Positions 37,202 to 46,493 of a stretch of DNA of 58,811 bases are shown here, in pieces. Origin of the DNA: Alkalilimnicola ehrlichii (GTDB lineage Bacteria; Pseudomonadota; Gammaproteobacteria; Nitrococcales; AK92); assembly GCF_003399765.1 (NCBI RefSeq), contig NZ_NFZV01000026.1, positions 1 to 58,811 on the forward strand, given 5' to 3'. How positions within the stretch are numbered: the first letter of the stretch is position 1; every line of letters starts with the position of its first letter. The notes beneath the pieces are model-generated. The model was not told where the DNA came from. It worked only from the letters and a program-made list of their open reading frames with translations, and did not search any database. Position numbers and translations under genes: made by a program.

Positions 37202-39322
37202 ATGTCTATTCGTTTAGGTCTTGTCGCTTTTGCCTGCGCACTGTTAGGGGCTTTGCTGTGGTTGTCCGTGTCGGCCGCTGCGACCCATCCCTTCTTCCCC
37301 GATGCGACGCGTATTGCCGAGCCTAGCGGTGAGCCGAAGGTGCGCGCCGTTTACCGCAACGACGAGTTGTTAGGGTATCTCTTCGAAACCAACGATGTCG
37401 CGCCGATTCCTGCCTATTCCGGTAAACCGGTCAATATGTTGGTGGGTTTGTCGGTGGAGGGCCGGATTACCGGGGTTGAGGTCATCGAACACCATGAGCC
37501 GATCATGCTGGTCGGGATTCCGGAGTCGGCGCTGGATGATTTTGTCGGCCAGTACATTACCCGCTCGGTCCGCGAGCGGGTTCGGGTAGGTCGCAGCCGC
37601 AGAGTGCAGCCCGATGTGGTGAATGTCGACGCCGTGTCCGGCGCTACGGTCACGGTCGTGGTCATGGGCGAGGGCATTATGCGTTCGGCGCATGTCGTGG
37701 CACAGGCGTACGGCTTATCGGTGGGCGGCGAGGGCGCAGTGGCGCGTGTCTACGACGAGGTTTTCTACGAAGCGGGCTGGGAAGCTTTGCGGGAGGAGGG
37801 GGCTATCGGTCGCTTGCACCTTACCCGCGGCGAGGTCGACGAGGCTTTCGTCGGTAGCGAGGCGGAAGGTGTCGGCGTGGCGGCGCCGGGTACCGAAGAC
37901 GATACCTTTATCGATTTTTATTACGCTTATGCCAGTGCGCCTACCATAGGCCGCAACCTGCTGGGCGAGGCCAATTACGAACGCCTGATGAGTGGGTTGG
38001 CGGAGGACGAGCACGCTATTTTGTTGATGGCGCGCGGCGAGTACTCCTTCCGCGGTTCCGGCTACGTGCGCGGCGGCATCTTCGATCGGATTCACCTGCA
38101 CCAGGGCAGTCACAGCCTGTCGTTTCGAGATCGGGACTACCTCCGTTTTCGTACTGTAGCGCCGGAGGATGCGCCACGCTTGGCAGAGATCGGCGCGTTT
38201 GTGATCCGGGCCGAGCACGGTTTCGACCCCGGCAAACCGTGGGAGATCGACTTGCTGGTGCGGCGCCAGACCGGTCCGCTGGATAGCGTGTTCATTACCT
38301 TCTCCGGCGAGTATCAGTTGCCCGCGCACTACTTCGAAGCTCCGAGCGCTGTGAACGACGCCGCTAGCGCCTTATGGGTTGAGGTGTGGCGCGATCGCGT
38401 CTTCCAGATCGCGGTATTGGCACTAGGGTTGACGGTGTTGACCTTTATCCTGCTGTTCCAGGACTGGTTAACTCGCTATCCGCGCCTGATCAGTCGTCTG
38501 CGAGTGGGCTTCTTGCTCTATACGCTGTTCTTTATCGGTTGGTACAGCCTGGCGCAGCTGTCGGTGGTGAACGTGCTGACGTTTACCGGCGCCTTGATGA
38601 CCGAGTTCAATTGGGAAACCTTCCTGCTCGATCCGCTCATCTTCATCCTCTGGGCCTTTGTCGCCGTCACCCTGTTGCTTTGGGGGCGGGGCGTTTTCTG
38701 CGGCTGGTTGTGCCCCTTCGGCGCGCTGCAGGAGCTGGTCAATAAAGTGGCCCGTAAGGTCAAGATTCCGCAGTACGAGCTGCCGTTCGCCGTGCACGAG
38801 CGGCTCTGGGCGCTGAAGTATCTGATTCTGCTGTTCTTGTTCGCGGTGTCCTTACACTCGCTCGGTCAGGCCGAGGTGTATGCCGAAGTCGAGCCCTTCA
38901 AGACGGCTATTTTAATGCAGTTCCAGCGCGAGTGGGGCTTTGTGATCTATGCCCTCGGCCTGGTGTTGGTGTCGGCGTTCACCAATAAGTTCTACTGCCG
39001 CTACGTTTGCCCGCTGGGTGCGGCGCTGGCCGTGCCGGCGCGGCTGCGCCTGTTCGATTGGCTTAAGCGGCATCCGAACGACTGCGGCCAGCCTTGCCAG
39101 ATCTGCGCCAACGAATGCGAAGTGCAGGCCATTCATCCTGACGGCCGCATCAACCCCAACGAATGTCACCACTGCCTGGATTGCCAGGTTACCTACTGGA
39201 ACGACCGCAAGTGTCCGCCCATGGTTAAGCAGCGTAAGCGGCACGAGAAAGCGGCCGCACGTGCTGGTGGTGGTTTCCCGGAAATCCATGTCCCGGCATC
39301 GGCCGGTAAAGCAAAAGGGTAG
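37202..39322 (+). CDS. nosR: NosR, membrane flavo-iron-sulfur regulator/electron donor for N2O reductase
   Basis: A 706-residue inner-membrane protein. After a signal/anchor it has a periplasmic FMN-binding domain with the flavinylation motif VSGATV (Thr at about 149), then membrane segments (about 395-610). The cytoplasmic polyferredoxin part has CGWLCPFGALQE, CRYVCPLGAALA and a cluster motif region with CGQPCQICANEC and CHHCLDCQ. NosR is needed for nosZ expression and electron supply to NosZ. First gene of nosRZDFYL; the 290 bases upstream carry the duplicated FNR-like boxes. No strong ribosome site is seen at ATG 37202. Confidence 0.95.
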   Translation: MSIRLGLVAFACALLGALLWLSVSAAATHPFFPDATRIAEPSGEPKVRAVYRNDELLGYLFETNDVAPIPAYSGKPVNMLVGLSVEGRITGVEVIEHHEPIMLVGIPESALDDFVGQYITRSVRERVRVGRSRRVQPDVVNVDAVSGATVTVVVMGEGIMRSAHVVAQAYGLSVGGEGAVARVYDEVFYEAGWEALREEGAIGRLHLTRGEVDEAFVGSEAEGVGVAAPGTEDDTFIDFYYAYASAPTIGRNLLGEANYERLMSGLAEDEHAILLMARGEYSFRGSGYVRGGIFDRIHLHQGSHSLSFRDRDYLRFRTVAPEDAPRLAEIGAFVIRAEHGFDPGKPWEIDLLVRRQTGPLDSVFITFSGEYQLPAHYFEAPSAVNDAASALWVEVWRDRVFQIAVLALGLTVLTFILLFQDWLTRYPRLISRLRVGFLLYTLFFIGWYSLAQLSVVNVLTFTGALMTEFNWETFLLDPLIFILWAFVAVTLLLWGRGVFCGWLCPFGALQELVNKVARKVKIPQYELPFAVHERLWALKYLILLFLFAVSLHSLGQAEVYAEVEPFKTAILMQFQREWGFVIYALGLVLVSAFTNKFYCRYVCPLGAALAVPARLRLFDWLKRHPNDCGQPCQICANECEVQAIHPDGRINPNECHHCLDCQVTYWNDRKCPPMVKQRKRHEKAAARAGGGFPEIHVPASAGKAKG

Positions 39323-39329
39323 TAGTACC

Positions 39330-41260
39330 ATGACTGATAAAAAGCAGCCTGCTGATTGGGAAGCCGAGCAAACCGCGGCCGAATCCTCATCCTCCCAGGG
39401 CTTGAGTCGGCGAACGTTCCTCGGCGGTGCGGCGGTGGCCGGTGTGGCCGGCGCGGCCTTGCCGGCGGCATTTTCTCCGGCGGTGCATCGGCCAGTCGCC
39501 CTGGCCGGCCTTTGGAGAAGGATCACCACGTCGCGCCTGGCGAGTTGGACACCTACTATGGCTTCTGGAGCGGCGGCCAATCCGGCGAGGTGCGGGTGTT
39601 CGGTATCCCCTCCATGCGCGAATTAATGCGTATTCCGGTTTTCAACTTCGACAGTGCGACCGGCTGGGGTATCACTAACGAAAGTAAGCGCGTCTTAGGC
39701 GAGGGCGGAGCTTTCCTCAACGGCGATACCCACCACCCGAAGGTGAGCTACACGGATGCACGCTACGACGGCCGGTGGTGCTTTATCAACGATAAAGCCA
39801 ATACCCGGGTCGCGCGGATACGCCTGGATATCATGCGTACCGATAAGATCACGACCATTCCCAACGTGCAGTCCATCCATGCTTTGACTTTGCAGCGGGT
39901 GCCGAAGACCGAGCGCGTCTACGCCGGTGGCGAGATGATTATTCCGCTGCCGAACGACGGCCGCCACCTGGAAAACCCGAAAGAGTACTGGACGCTGATG
40001 TCGGCCCTCGACGCCGAGACGATGGAGGTGGTTTGGCAGGTTATCGTCGACGGTAACTTGGATAACGCCGACACCGATTACACCGGTAAATATCTGGCCG
40101 CTTCCTGCTACAACTCCGAGCGTGGCGTGACCCTGCCGGAAATGATGGGGCCGGAGCGCGATTGGGCGGTGGTGTTCAACCTGCCGGCGATCGAGCAAGC
40201 GGTGCGGGACGGTAAGTACACCACGATTGGCGACTCTAAAGTGCCGGTCATCGACGGCCGCGGCGCCGCCCAGGGTGGCACCGAATACACGCTTTACATT
40301 CCGGTGCCGCGTAGCCCCCACGGCATTAACACCGCGCCGCCGGACGGTAAGTACTTCGTTGCCAGCGGTAAACTCTCGCCGACCTGTACGGTGGTCGAGT
40401 GGGCGAAGGTGGACGACTGGTTCGCCGGCAAACTCAACGATCCGCGCGATACCGTGGTCGCCGAGCCCGAAGTCGGCTTAGGGCCATTGCACACGACGTA
40501 CGACAACCGCGGCAACGCCTACACCTCCCTGTTCCTCGACAGCCAAGTGGTGAAGTGGAACATCGCCGACGCCATCCGCGCGTACAACGGCGAGAGCGTC
40601 AACTACATCCGCGACCGGGTAGATGTCCACTACCAGATCGGCCATCTCAAAGCTTCGCTTGCCTGTAGCCGCGACGTGGACGGTAAGTACCTGGCCGCGC
40701 TGTCGAAGTTCTCCAAGGACAGGTTCCTCCCAGTGGGTCCGTTCCATCCCGAGAACGATCAGTTGATCGATATCTCCGGCGATAAGATGAAGATCGTGCA
40801 CGACGGCCCGACCTACGCCGAGCCGCACGACGCGCTTATGGTGAGGGCCGATCAGATCCGCACCAAGCAGATCTATGACCGGGACGATCCGTTCTTTGCC
40901 GAAACGGTGGCTATGGCGAAGCGCGACGGCGTGGTACTGGAGCGGGACAACAAGGTGATTCGGGACGGCAATAAGGTGAGGGTCTACATGACCTCGCTGG
41001 CGCCGAACTTCGGCATCACCGACTTCAAGGTCAAGAAAGGCCAGGAAGTTACCATCGTGGTGACCAACCTCGACGAAATTGAGGACGTCAGCCACGGTTT
41101 CTGTCTGGTGAACCACGGCATCAACTTCGAGATTCATCCGCAGCAAACCTCCTCGGTTACTTTTGTGGCGGATAAACCCGGGGTGCATTGGTACTACTGC
41201 AGCTGGTTCTGCCATGCCCTGCACATGGAAATGAACGGCCGCATGCTGGTCGAGGCGTAA
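39330..41260 (+). CDS. nosZ: Nitrous oxide reductase NosZ, Tat-exported (frameshifted in the leader region)
   Basis: Periplasmic multicopper enzyme reducing N2O to N2. ATG 39330 opens a Tat signal (SRRTFLGGAAVAGVAG). The frame shifts at about 39500-39515, between the signal peptide and the mature start (HHVAPGELD). One added base joins them, giving 643 residues, normal for clade I NosZ. The beta-propeller carries the CuZ His ligands (for example DTHHPKVSYTDARYDG). The C-terminal cupredoxin domain has the CuA motif CSWFCHALHMEM. The break in an otherwise perfect gene looks like a sequence error. An intrinsic terminator follows the stop within 10 bases. Confidence 0.92.
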
Positions 41261-41266
41261 GCCCAT

Positions 41267-41300
41267 GGCGGCCGCTCCGTTAGGGGTGGCCGCCTTTTTT
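41267..41300 (+). terminator. Rho-independent terminator/attenuator between nosZ and nosD
   Basis: GGCGGCC (41267-41273), a 14-base loop, GGCCGCC (41288-41294) and T6 (41295-41300). An all-GC 7-bp stem plus a T run is a classical intrinsic terminator. It should limit read-through into nosDFYL, so more reductase than maturation factors is made. Confidence 0.8.
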
Positions 41301-41312
41301 CTAGGAGGCTGT

Positions 41313-42596
41313 GTGTACCGAGGTTTAATTTTCAGCAGTGCGTTGATGCTGTTCTTGCTGGTTCAGACAGCGGCGGCAGCTATGACCGTGCGTCCGGACG
41401 ACGGCGCGCTGCAAACTATTATCGATCGGGTAGAGCCTGGTGCCGAGTTGGTGCTGGAAGCCGGGGTGTACCGGGGCGGCATCGTGATCGATAAACCCTT
41501 GACCTTGCGCGGCCGGCCTGGGGCGGTAATCGACGCCGGCGGCGAGGGCGATGTGGTGCGGGTAACGGCAGCCGATGTGCGCCTGGAAGGCCTGATTCTG
41601 CGGAACTCCGGTTTTAACCTTACCGAGGCCAATGCCGCTGTCTATGGCGATCGCGGCGCCAACAATATCAAGATCGTCAACAACCGAATGGAAAACAGCG
41701 CCTTTGGTATCTGGTTATGGCACCTAGAGGGAGCCGTAGCCCGCGACAACGATATCGTCGGCCGTGCCGAGGTGCGCTCGCAGGATCGCGGCGACGGCCT
41801 TCGGCTGTACAACATCGACCGTAGCCTGTTCGTCGGCAATACCGTTCGCGATACACGGGACGGTGTCTACATCGATACGAGCCGCGAGGTCGAATTTCGC
41901 GATAACAGCTTCTCCGATCTGCGCTATGGCATTCACTACATGTATTCCCACCACGGGCGCATCGTCGGCAACGATAGCCGCAGGACGCGTAGCGGTTACG
42001 CACTGATGATGTCGAATTTTCTGGAAGTGGTCGGCAATACCTCGGTCGACGACCATAACTACGGATTCTTGCTGAACTTCGTGCGCAACAGCACCGTTGC
42101 CGAGAACCGTGTCGAACGGGTAACCGGCTGGCATGGGCCCGCCGGACGGGAACACGGGGTTACCTTAGGCAGCGAAGGCAAGGCCATCTTTATCTATAAC
42201 TCGCAAGGGAACGAGATCCGCGACAACGTCTTCGCGCAAAGCGAAATCGGTATTCATCTCACCGCCGGTTCTGAGCAAAACCGCATCTACGGCAATAGCT
42301 TTCTACACAACCAAACTCAAGTCCGCTACGTCGCCACGCGGGAGCAGGAGTGGTCCTACAACGGCCGCGGCAATTACTGGAGCGACTATCTGGGCTGGGA
42401 TTTGAGCGGCGACGGCATCGGCGACACGCCTTACGAGCCGAACGATGCGGTCGACCGTCTGTTGTGGAAATACCCCTTGGCCAAGGTATTGATGAATAGC
42501 CCCGCTATTCAGGTGTTGCGCTGGGCGCAACGGCAATTTCCGGTCTTTCGGCCGCAGGGCGTGCGCGACAGCGCACCATTGATGAGGATGCCGTAG
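41313..42596 (+). CDS. nosD: NosD, periplasmic copper-site maturation protein
   Basis: A 427-residue right-handed beta-helix (CASH/NosD) protein working with the NosFY transporter to assemble the CuZ site of NosZ. I place the start at GTG 41313, which has AGGAGG four bases upstream and opens a signal peptide (VYRGLIFSSALMLFLLVQ, cleaved after AAAA). The longer ATG at 41265 lies inside the terminator hairpin and is unlikely. Repeats such as GNTVRDTRDGVYIDTS and NSTVAENRVERV are typical of the helix. nosF follows after 48 bases. Confidence 0.9.
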   Translation: MYRGLIFSSALMLFLLVQTAAAAMTVRPDDGALQTIIDRVEPGAELVLEAGVYRGGIVIDKPLTLRGRPGAVIDAGGEGDVVRVTAADVRLEGLILRNSGFNLTEANAAVYGDRGANNIKIVNNRMENSAFGIWLWHLEGAVARDNDIVGRAEVRSQDRGDGLRLYNIDRSLFVGNTVRDTRDGVYIDTSREVEFRDNSFSDLRYGIHYMYSHHGRIVGNDSRRTRSGYALMMSNFLEVVGNTSVDDHNYGFLLNFVRNSTVAENRVERVTGWHGPAGREHGVTLGSEGKAIFIYNSQGNEIRDNVFAQSEIGIHLTAGSEQNRIYGNSFLHNQTQVRYVATREQEWSYNGRGNYWSDYLGWDLSGDGIGDTPYEPNDAVDRLLWKYPLAKVLMNSPAIQVLRWAQRQFPVFRPQGVRDSAPLMRMP

Positions 42597-42644
42597 CGAT
42601 GGTTGGGCGAAGCAGGCAGGTGGGTCCTGTAGGAGGTGTGCGGC

Positions 42645-43565
42645 ATGACTGCTGCGATTGAACTGACGGGCGTTTGCAAACGCTACGGTAAGCTGGGCGC
42701 GCTGAACGGGCTCGATCTTCGCATTGAGCCCGGCGAGGTGCTGGGGCTGTTAGGGCATAACGGTGCCGGCAAGACCACGACGATGAAAATCGTGTTAGGG
42801 CTGATTGCCGTCAGCGAGGGTAGCGTTCGGGTGTTCGGTCACGACCCGCGCGCCCGCGGCGCCGGCGGACGCCGCCATTGGGTAGGGTACTTGCCGGAGA
42901 GCGTCACCTTCTACGAACAGCTCAGCGGACGCGAGGTCTTGTCCTACTTCGCCCGCTTGAAGCGAGCCAGCCGGACGCAGGTCGAGTTACTGCTGGAGCG
43001 GGTTGGCTTGAGTGCCGCCGCCGATCGTCGCGTCAAAACTTACTCTAAAGGTATGCGCCAGCGTCTTGGGCTGGCGCAGGCTTTGCTGGGGCGGCCTCGA
43101 TTGCTGTTGTTGGACGAGCCCACTGTCGGGCTCGATCCGCTGGCGACCCAGCAGTTCTACCAAATGATCGACGAACTACGCGAAGACGGTGTGAGCATCA
43201 TTCTCTGCTCGCACGTGCTGCCCGGCGTCGAGCGGCACATAGACCGCGCTGCCATCCTCGGCGGCGGGCGTTTGCTCGCCCTGGGGAGCTTAGAGACCTT
43301 ACGCGAACAAGCCGGATTACCGTTGTTGATTCAAGCGCGCGGCGACTTCCAGCAAACCGACTGCGTGGCGTCTTTCGCCGAGCCTGGCTACCAGGCCCGG
43401 CGTATCGATGCGCACCGGTTAGAACTTGCCGTGCCGGCAACGGCCAAGCTCTCGGCGTTACGCCAACTGCTCGATCATCCCAAGGTGAACGACCTTACGT
43501 TCGAGCCGCCGTCGTTGGAAAGCCTTTATACCTATTTTGACGGACTGGCGCGGGTGGACTCATGA
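42645..43565 (+). CDS. nosF: NosF, ABC transporter ATPase for NosZ maturation
   Basis: A 306-residue ATPase. ATG 42645 is preceded by AGGAGG at 8 bases; the GTG at 42636 overlaps that site. Walker A LGHNGAGKTTTMK, signature YSKGMRQRLGLAQAL, Walker B LLLLDEPTVGLDP and H-loop LCSHVL are intact. The stop overlaps nosY by ATGA. Confidence 0.92.
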   Translation: MTAAIELTGVCKRYGKLGALNGLDLRIEPGEVLGLLGHNGAGKTTTMKIVLGLIAVSEGSVRVFGHDPRARGAGGRRHWVGYLPESVTFYEQLSGREVLSYFARLKRASRTQVELLLERVGLSAAADRRVKTYSKGMRQRLGLAQALLGRPRLLLLDEPTVGLDPLATQQFYQMIDELREDGVSIILCSHVLPGVERHIDRAAILGGGRLLALGSLETLREQAGLPLLIQARGDFQQTDCVASFAEPGYQARRIDAHRLELAVPATAKLSALRQLLDHPKVNDLTFEPPSLESLYTYFDGLARVDS

Positions 43566-44392
43566 ACACCGTTTTTATCGTTGCCGAGAAAGAATTCCGC
43601 GATGGCCTGCGCAACCGTTGGGCCTTAGCCATCACACTCATTTTTGCCTTGCTGGCGCTGGGAATTGCCTACTTCGGTGCGGCGGCGTCGGGTGCGGTCG
43701 GTTTCACCTCGCTCGATACCACCCTTGTGAGCTTATCCAGTCTGGCGGTTTTTCTGATTCCGTTGATTGCGCTCATGCTTGCTTACGACAGCATCGTTGG
43801 CGAGGAGGAGCAGGGTACGTTGTTGTTACTACTGACCTATCCGCTCAACCGCTTGCAGTTGCTGCTTGGTAAGTTTCTCGGTCACGGCGCCATCCTGGCC
43901 GTATCGACCAGCGTCGGTTTCGGTTTGGCCGCCGTGGTCATTCTCCTGTTCTCTGATACCGCGGCAGTGGGCGCACTCGTTGCCGCCTTTAGTTACTTCA
44001 TCGTGACGGCCGTGCTGTTGGGGTGGGTCTTTATCGCCTTTGCCCTGTTGCTCAGCAGCCTAGCCGGCGAGAAATCGCGGGCTGCCGGCCTCGCCTTGGT
44101 GGTGTGGTTTGTGTTCGTGCTGGTCTTCGATCTGGCCCTGCTCGGTTTATTGGTGGGTACCGGCGGCGGCGTTAACGCCGACCTTTTCCGCTACCTGTTG
44201 TTGCTCAACCCGACCGATGTCTTCAGGCTGGCGAATCTCACCGGTTTCGAAGCTACTCAGGCCTCCGCTGGATTGACTTCTATTGCCGCCGAGCACCGTT
44301 TCGGCCCAGGCACCTTGTTATTCGTGCTCATGGCCTGGGTGATCGTTCCATTAGCTTTGGCCGGTTGGCATTTCAGCCAGCGGCGCACGTGA
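43562..44392 (+). CDS. nosY: NosY, ABC transporter membrane subunit
   Basis: A 276-residue inner-membrane protein with six membrane segments and the ABC-2 type start (TVFIVAEKEFRDGLRNRWAL; YDSIVGEEEQGTLLLLLTYPL). Together with NosF it delivers sulfur or another component to NosD/NosZ in the periplasm. Coupled to nosF by a 4-base overlap. Confidence 0.92.
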   Translation: MNTVFIVAEKEFRDGLRNRWALAITLIFALLALGIAYFGAAASGAVGFTSLDTTLVSLSSLAVFLIPLIALMLAYDSIVGEEEQGTLLLLLTYPLNRLQLLLGKFLGHGAILAVSTSVGFGLAAVVILLFSDTAAVGALVAAFSYFIVTAVLLGWVFIAFALLLSSLAGEKSRAAGLALVVWFVFVLVFDLALLGLLVGTGGGVNADLFRYLLLLNPTDVFRLANLTGFEATQASAGLTSIAAEHRFGPGTLLFVLMAWVIVPLALAGWHFSQRRT

Positions 44393-44402
44393 GGTAGAAA
44401 AG

Positions 44403-44906
44403 ATGCTGACGCGTCGACGATTATTGATCGGTCTTGGGGTCGCCAGTCTAATCAGTGTGACCGGCTGCGGTCGCCGCGACGAGAGCGACCTGAGCTGTAG
44501 CCCCTCGCCCATCGACAGTGGCCACGACTGCGCCGTCTGCGGTATGTTCGTATCGCACCACCCTGGCCCGAAGGGGCAGGTGTGTTTACGTCATAACCGG
44601 GGCCAGTTGAACTTCTGTTCGACGCGCGACTTATTCGCTTGGCTACTACAACCGGAAGCTTCCGCTCAAGTGGCCGCCGTCTACGTTCACGATATGGCTA
44701 AAACCGACTGGGCGTCGCCTTCGGATTCGGCATTTATCGATGCCAAATCCGCCTATTTCGTCGTCGGTCACGGTCGTACCGGTGCGATGGGCGCCACCTT
44801 AGCTCCGTTCGGCCAGCTTGCCGATGCAGAAGCTTTTGTCGCCGAGCACGGCGGGCGGGTGTTAAGTTACAGCGATATCGACTTGGATACGCTGCAAAAC
44901 CTTTAG
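44403..44906 (+). CDS. nosL: NosL, copper chaperone lipoprotein
   Basis: A 167-residue outer-membrane/periplasmic lipoprotein (MLTRRRLLIGLGVASLISVTGC, Cys22) carrying the NosL copper motif CAVCGM. It delivers Cu(I) to apo-NosZ. It closes the nos cluster; there is no nosX (apbE-like flavinyltransferase) beside it, so NosR flavinylation must depend on a gene elsewhere. Confidence 0.92.
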   Translation: MLTRRRLLIGLGVASLISVTGCGRRDESDLSCSPSPIDSGHDCAVCGMFVSHHPGPKGQVCLRHNRGQLNFCSTRDLFAWLLQPEASAQVAAVYVHDMAKTDWASPSDSAFIDAKSAYFVVGHGRTGAMGATLAPFGQLADAEAFVAEHGGRVLSYSDIDLDTLQNL

Positions 44907-44952
44907 CGGGTGGGGTCCGGCTGCTGCCACCGACAACCAGGGGCGGAGGGCG

Positions 44953-45279
44953 CTATTCTGCCTGCCCCAGGTTGGCAGGGCGCAGTTTAACGCGACGCAG
45001 TAGCCATTGCGCCGGCGCTTCGATCATGCCGCGCGTTTGGCCATTGCCGCCGACGAAAAAGCGCACGCTAAGCTCGCGGTCGATCTCAACCGCCTCGCCG
45101 GTGGCCAGGTAACGGGCCTTGCTCCGTTCGGGGCCCTTGATACGAGTGTCGGTGATAACGAGCAAAATCTCCCGCTCGCCGTCCTCCGTTTCTTCCCCTA
45201 TTTCCTTAGCGCTGAGTAGATAGTCGCCAATGGCCAACGGGCCGGTGTCATGGTCGACGGTGATGTATCTGCGTGCCAT
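44953..45279 (-). CDS. Small hypothetical protein
   Basis: A 108-residue soluble protein, convergent with nosL. Mostly beta-strand-like (RRYITVDHDTGPLAIGDYLL, REILLVITDTRIKG) with alternating charge. No family recognised. The codon pattern is like its neighbours, so it is probably real. Confidence 0.55.
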   Translation of the reverse strand: MARRYITVDHDTGPLAIGDYLLSAKEIGEETEDGEREILLVITDTRIKGPERSKARYLATGEAVEIDRELSVRFFVGGNGQTRGMIEAPAQWLLRRVKLRPANLGQAE

Positions 45280-45403
45280 TAGATAGCCTCCGACTGAGGA
45301 TAATGCTCTTTTCTAACCGATACCGCGGCGCCCGTCTTGTGTAAACTCGGCAAAACCATCATCTTCTTGTTTTATGATTGCCTTTACCTAGAGGATGCCG
45401 CGG

Positions 45404-45946
45404 ATGAGGGTTGGACAAGGACGTACTTGGTTAGCGGTGGGGTGTTTAAGCGTACTGCTGCTTGCTTGCAATGCCGATTCCGATAACGATTTTCCCAACG
45501 AGAACGGCACGGTCCCCGATGCCGACACCGACCTTGAAGAGGCTGTGCTGAGCCGTCTGAACGCTTTTCGCACCCAGCCGCGCCGTTGTGGCGACGACGA
45601 TTTTCCCGCGGTGGCGCCTGTCGATTGGAACGGCCCTTTAGTGCGGGCGGCACAGGCGCACTCGGACGACATGGCGCGGAATAACTTTCTCGGCCATACC
45701 GGCTCCGACGGTTTAGGGCCGGGCCATAGAATCCAAGCCGCCGGCTATCGCTTCTCGGCTTGGGCGGAAAACGTGGCAGCGGGTCAGGAGACGGTCGAGG
45801 CGGCCATGCAGGCTTGGGAGAACAGTCCAAGCCACTGCGCCAATCTGATGAGCCCGAATGTAACGGAGGTCGGCGTGGCGGTTGCTTTCAACCGCGACAG
45901 CGACTTTGGCTCTTACTGGACGATGAAATTAGCTGCTCCTCAATAA
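45404..45946 (+). CDS. CAP/SCP-domain lipoprotein
   Basis: A 180-residue lipoprotein (signal ending VLLLAC, Cys22). The CAP domain has the two signature histidines and glutamates: VRAAQAHSDDMARNNFLGHTGSDG, WAENVAAGQE, and SPSHCANLMSPNVTEVGVAV. Bacterial CAP (SCP/PR1/YkwD-like) proteins are secreted and of unclear function. I start at ATG 45404, with GAGG about 10 bases upstream, rather than ATG 45395, which has no site. It stands alone. Confidence 0.85.
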   Translation: MRVGQGRTWLAVGCLSVLLLACNADSDNDFPNENGTVPDADTDLEEAVLSRLNAFRTQPRRCGDDDFPAVAPVDWNGPLVRAAQAHSDDMARNNFLGHTGSDGLGPGHRIQAAGYRFSAWAENVAAGQETVEAAMQAWENSPSHCANLMSPNVTEVGVAVAFNRDSDFGSYWTMKLAAPQ

Positions 45947-46010
45947 AGCGGAAGATAGCCGCACGGCAGGTCCATGATTTACGTAGGTTCTCTTGTGTTT
46001 GTTGTTTGAG

Positions 46011-46025
46011 ATGTTATAACGTTTC
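46011..46025 (-). promoter_or_regulatory. Zur-like element upstream of the 77-residue ORF
   Basis: ATGTTATAACGTTTC; read on the minus strand this is GAAACGTTATAACAT, identical over 15 bases to the Zur-like box at 46436 but in the opposite orientation. The second half-site is weak. It lies about 40 bases before ATG 46064. Confidence 0.4.
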
Positions 46026-46063
46026 GTTGTTGGGTTGGGCTTCGTTTAAGGGAGAAGGGTGGC

Positions 46064-46297
46064 ATGAGTCAGACTTACGCCGATGAGCTGATTCCCTCCA
46101 GCTACGAGAGTTGGCGCTATTGTATCGAGGAGAAATGTGGCATCGAACTGACCGAGCGCTATCTTCGCGATCGCATCGAGGCGTTGGCCGATGAGCGTGA
46201 CGAGTACACCCGACGTTACCGCCGGTTATACGGAGATCAACAATGGCAACGGGTCCGAAGCTGGTTCGAAAAGGCATTGCAGGAAACGATCGGTTGA
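46064..46297 (+). CDS. Small helical protein of unknown function
   Basis: A 77-residue, highly charged, all-helical protein (YESWRYCIEEKCGIELTERYLRDRIEALADERDEYTRRYRRLYG). The ribosome site AGAAGGG precedes ATG 46064. No family recognised. Because it lies between a Zur-like element and the zinc-starvation operon, it may be zinc-regulated, but its direction of control is not proven. Confidence 0.6.
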   Translation: MSQTYADELIPSSYESWRYCIEEKCGIELTERYLRDRIEALADERDEYTRRYRRLYGDQQWQRVRSWFEKALQETIG

Positions 46298-46435
46298 GAG
46301 CTGTGGCCGGCGGTGCAGACACCTTCTACAAAGCCTAAGGGAATACCGAACAATCTATCCAACCCGGCTTACTACTCCGCTATCTTGTGCCGCCGCACCA
46401 TCAAAGTGGGCGAGCCGCGAGTCTTGCTTGCATAA

Positions 46436-46458
46436 GAAACGTTATAACATTACATTTA
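46436..46458 (+). promoter_or_regulatory. Zur-like operator upstream of zigA-dksA2
   Basis: GAAACGTTATAACATTACAT followed by TTA agrees with the gammaproteobacterial Zur palindrome GAAATGTTATANTATAACATTTC at most positions. It sits 36 bases before the CobW-type GTPase gene, where Zur represses zigA/yciC-type operons when zinc is plentiful. Confidence 0.7.
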
Positions 46459-46493
46459 CCAGCTCGTTTGTACAGGTGTGAGGTTGTTTCAGC

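Noticed and set aside
41265-41312. nosD start at ATG 41265.
   Set aside because: These codons lie in a terminator hairpin; GTG 41313 has AGGAGG and starts a normal signal peptide.
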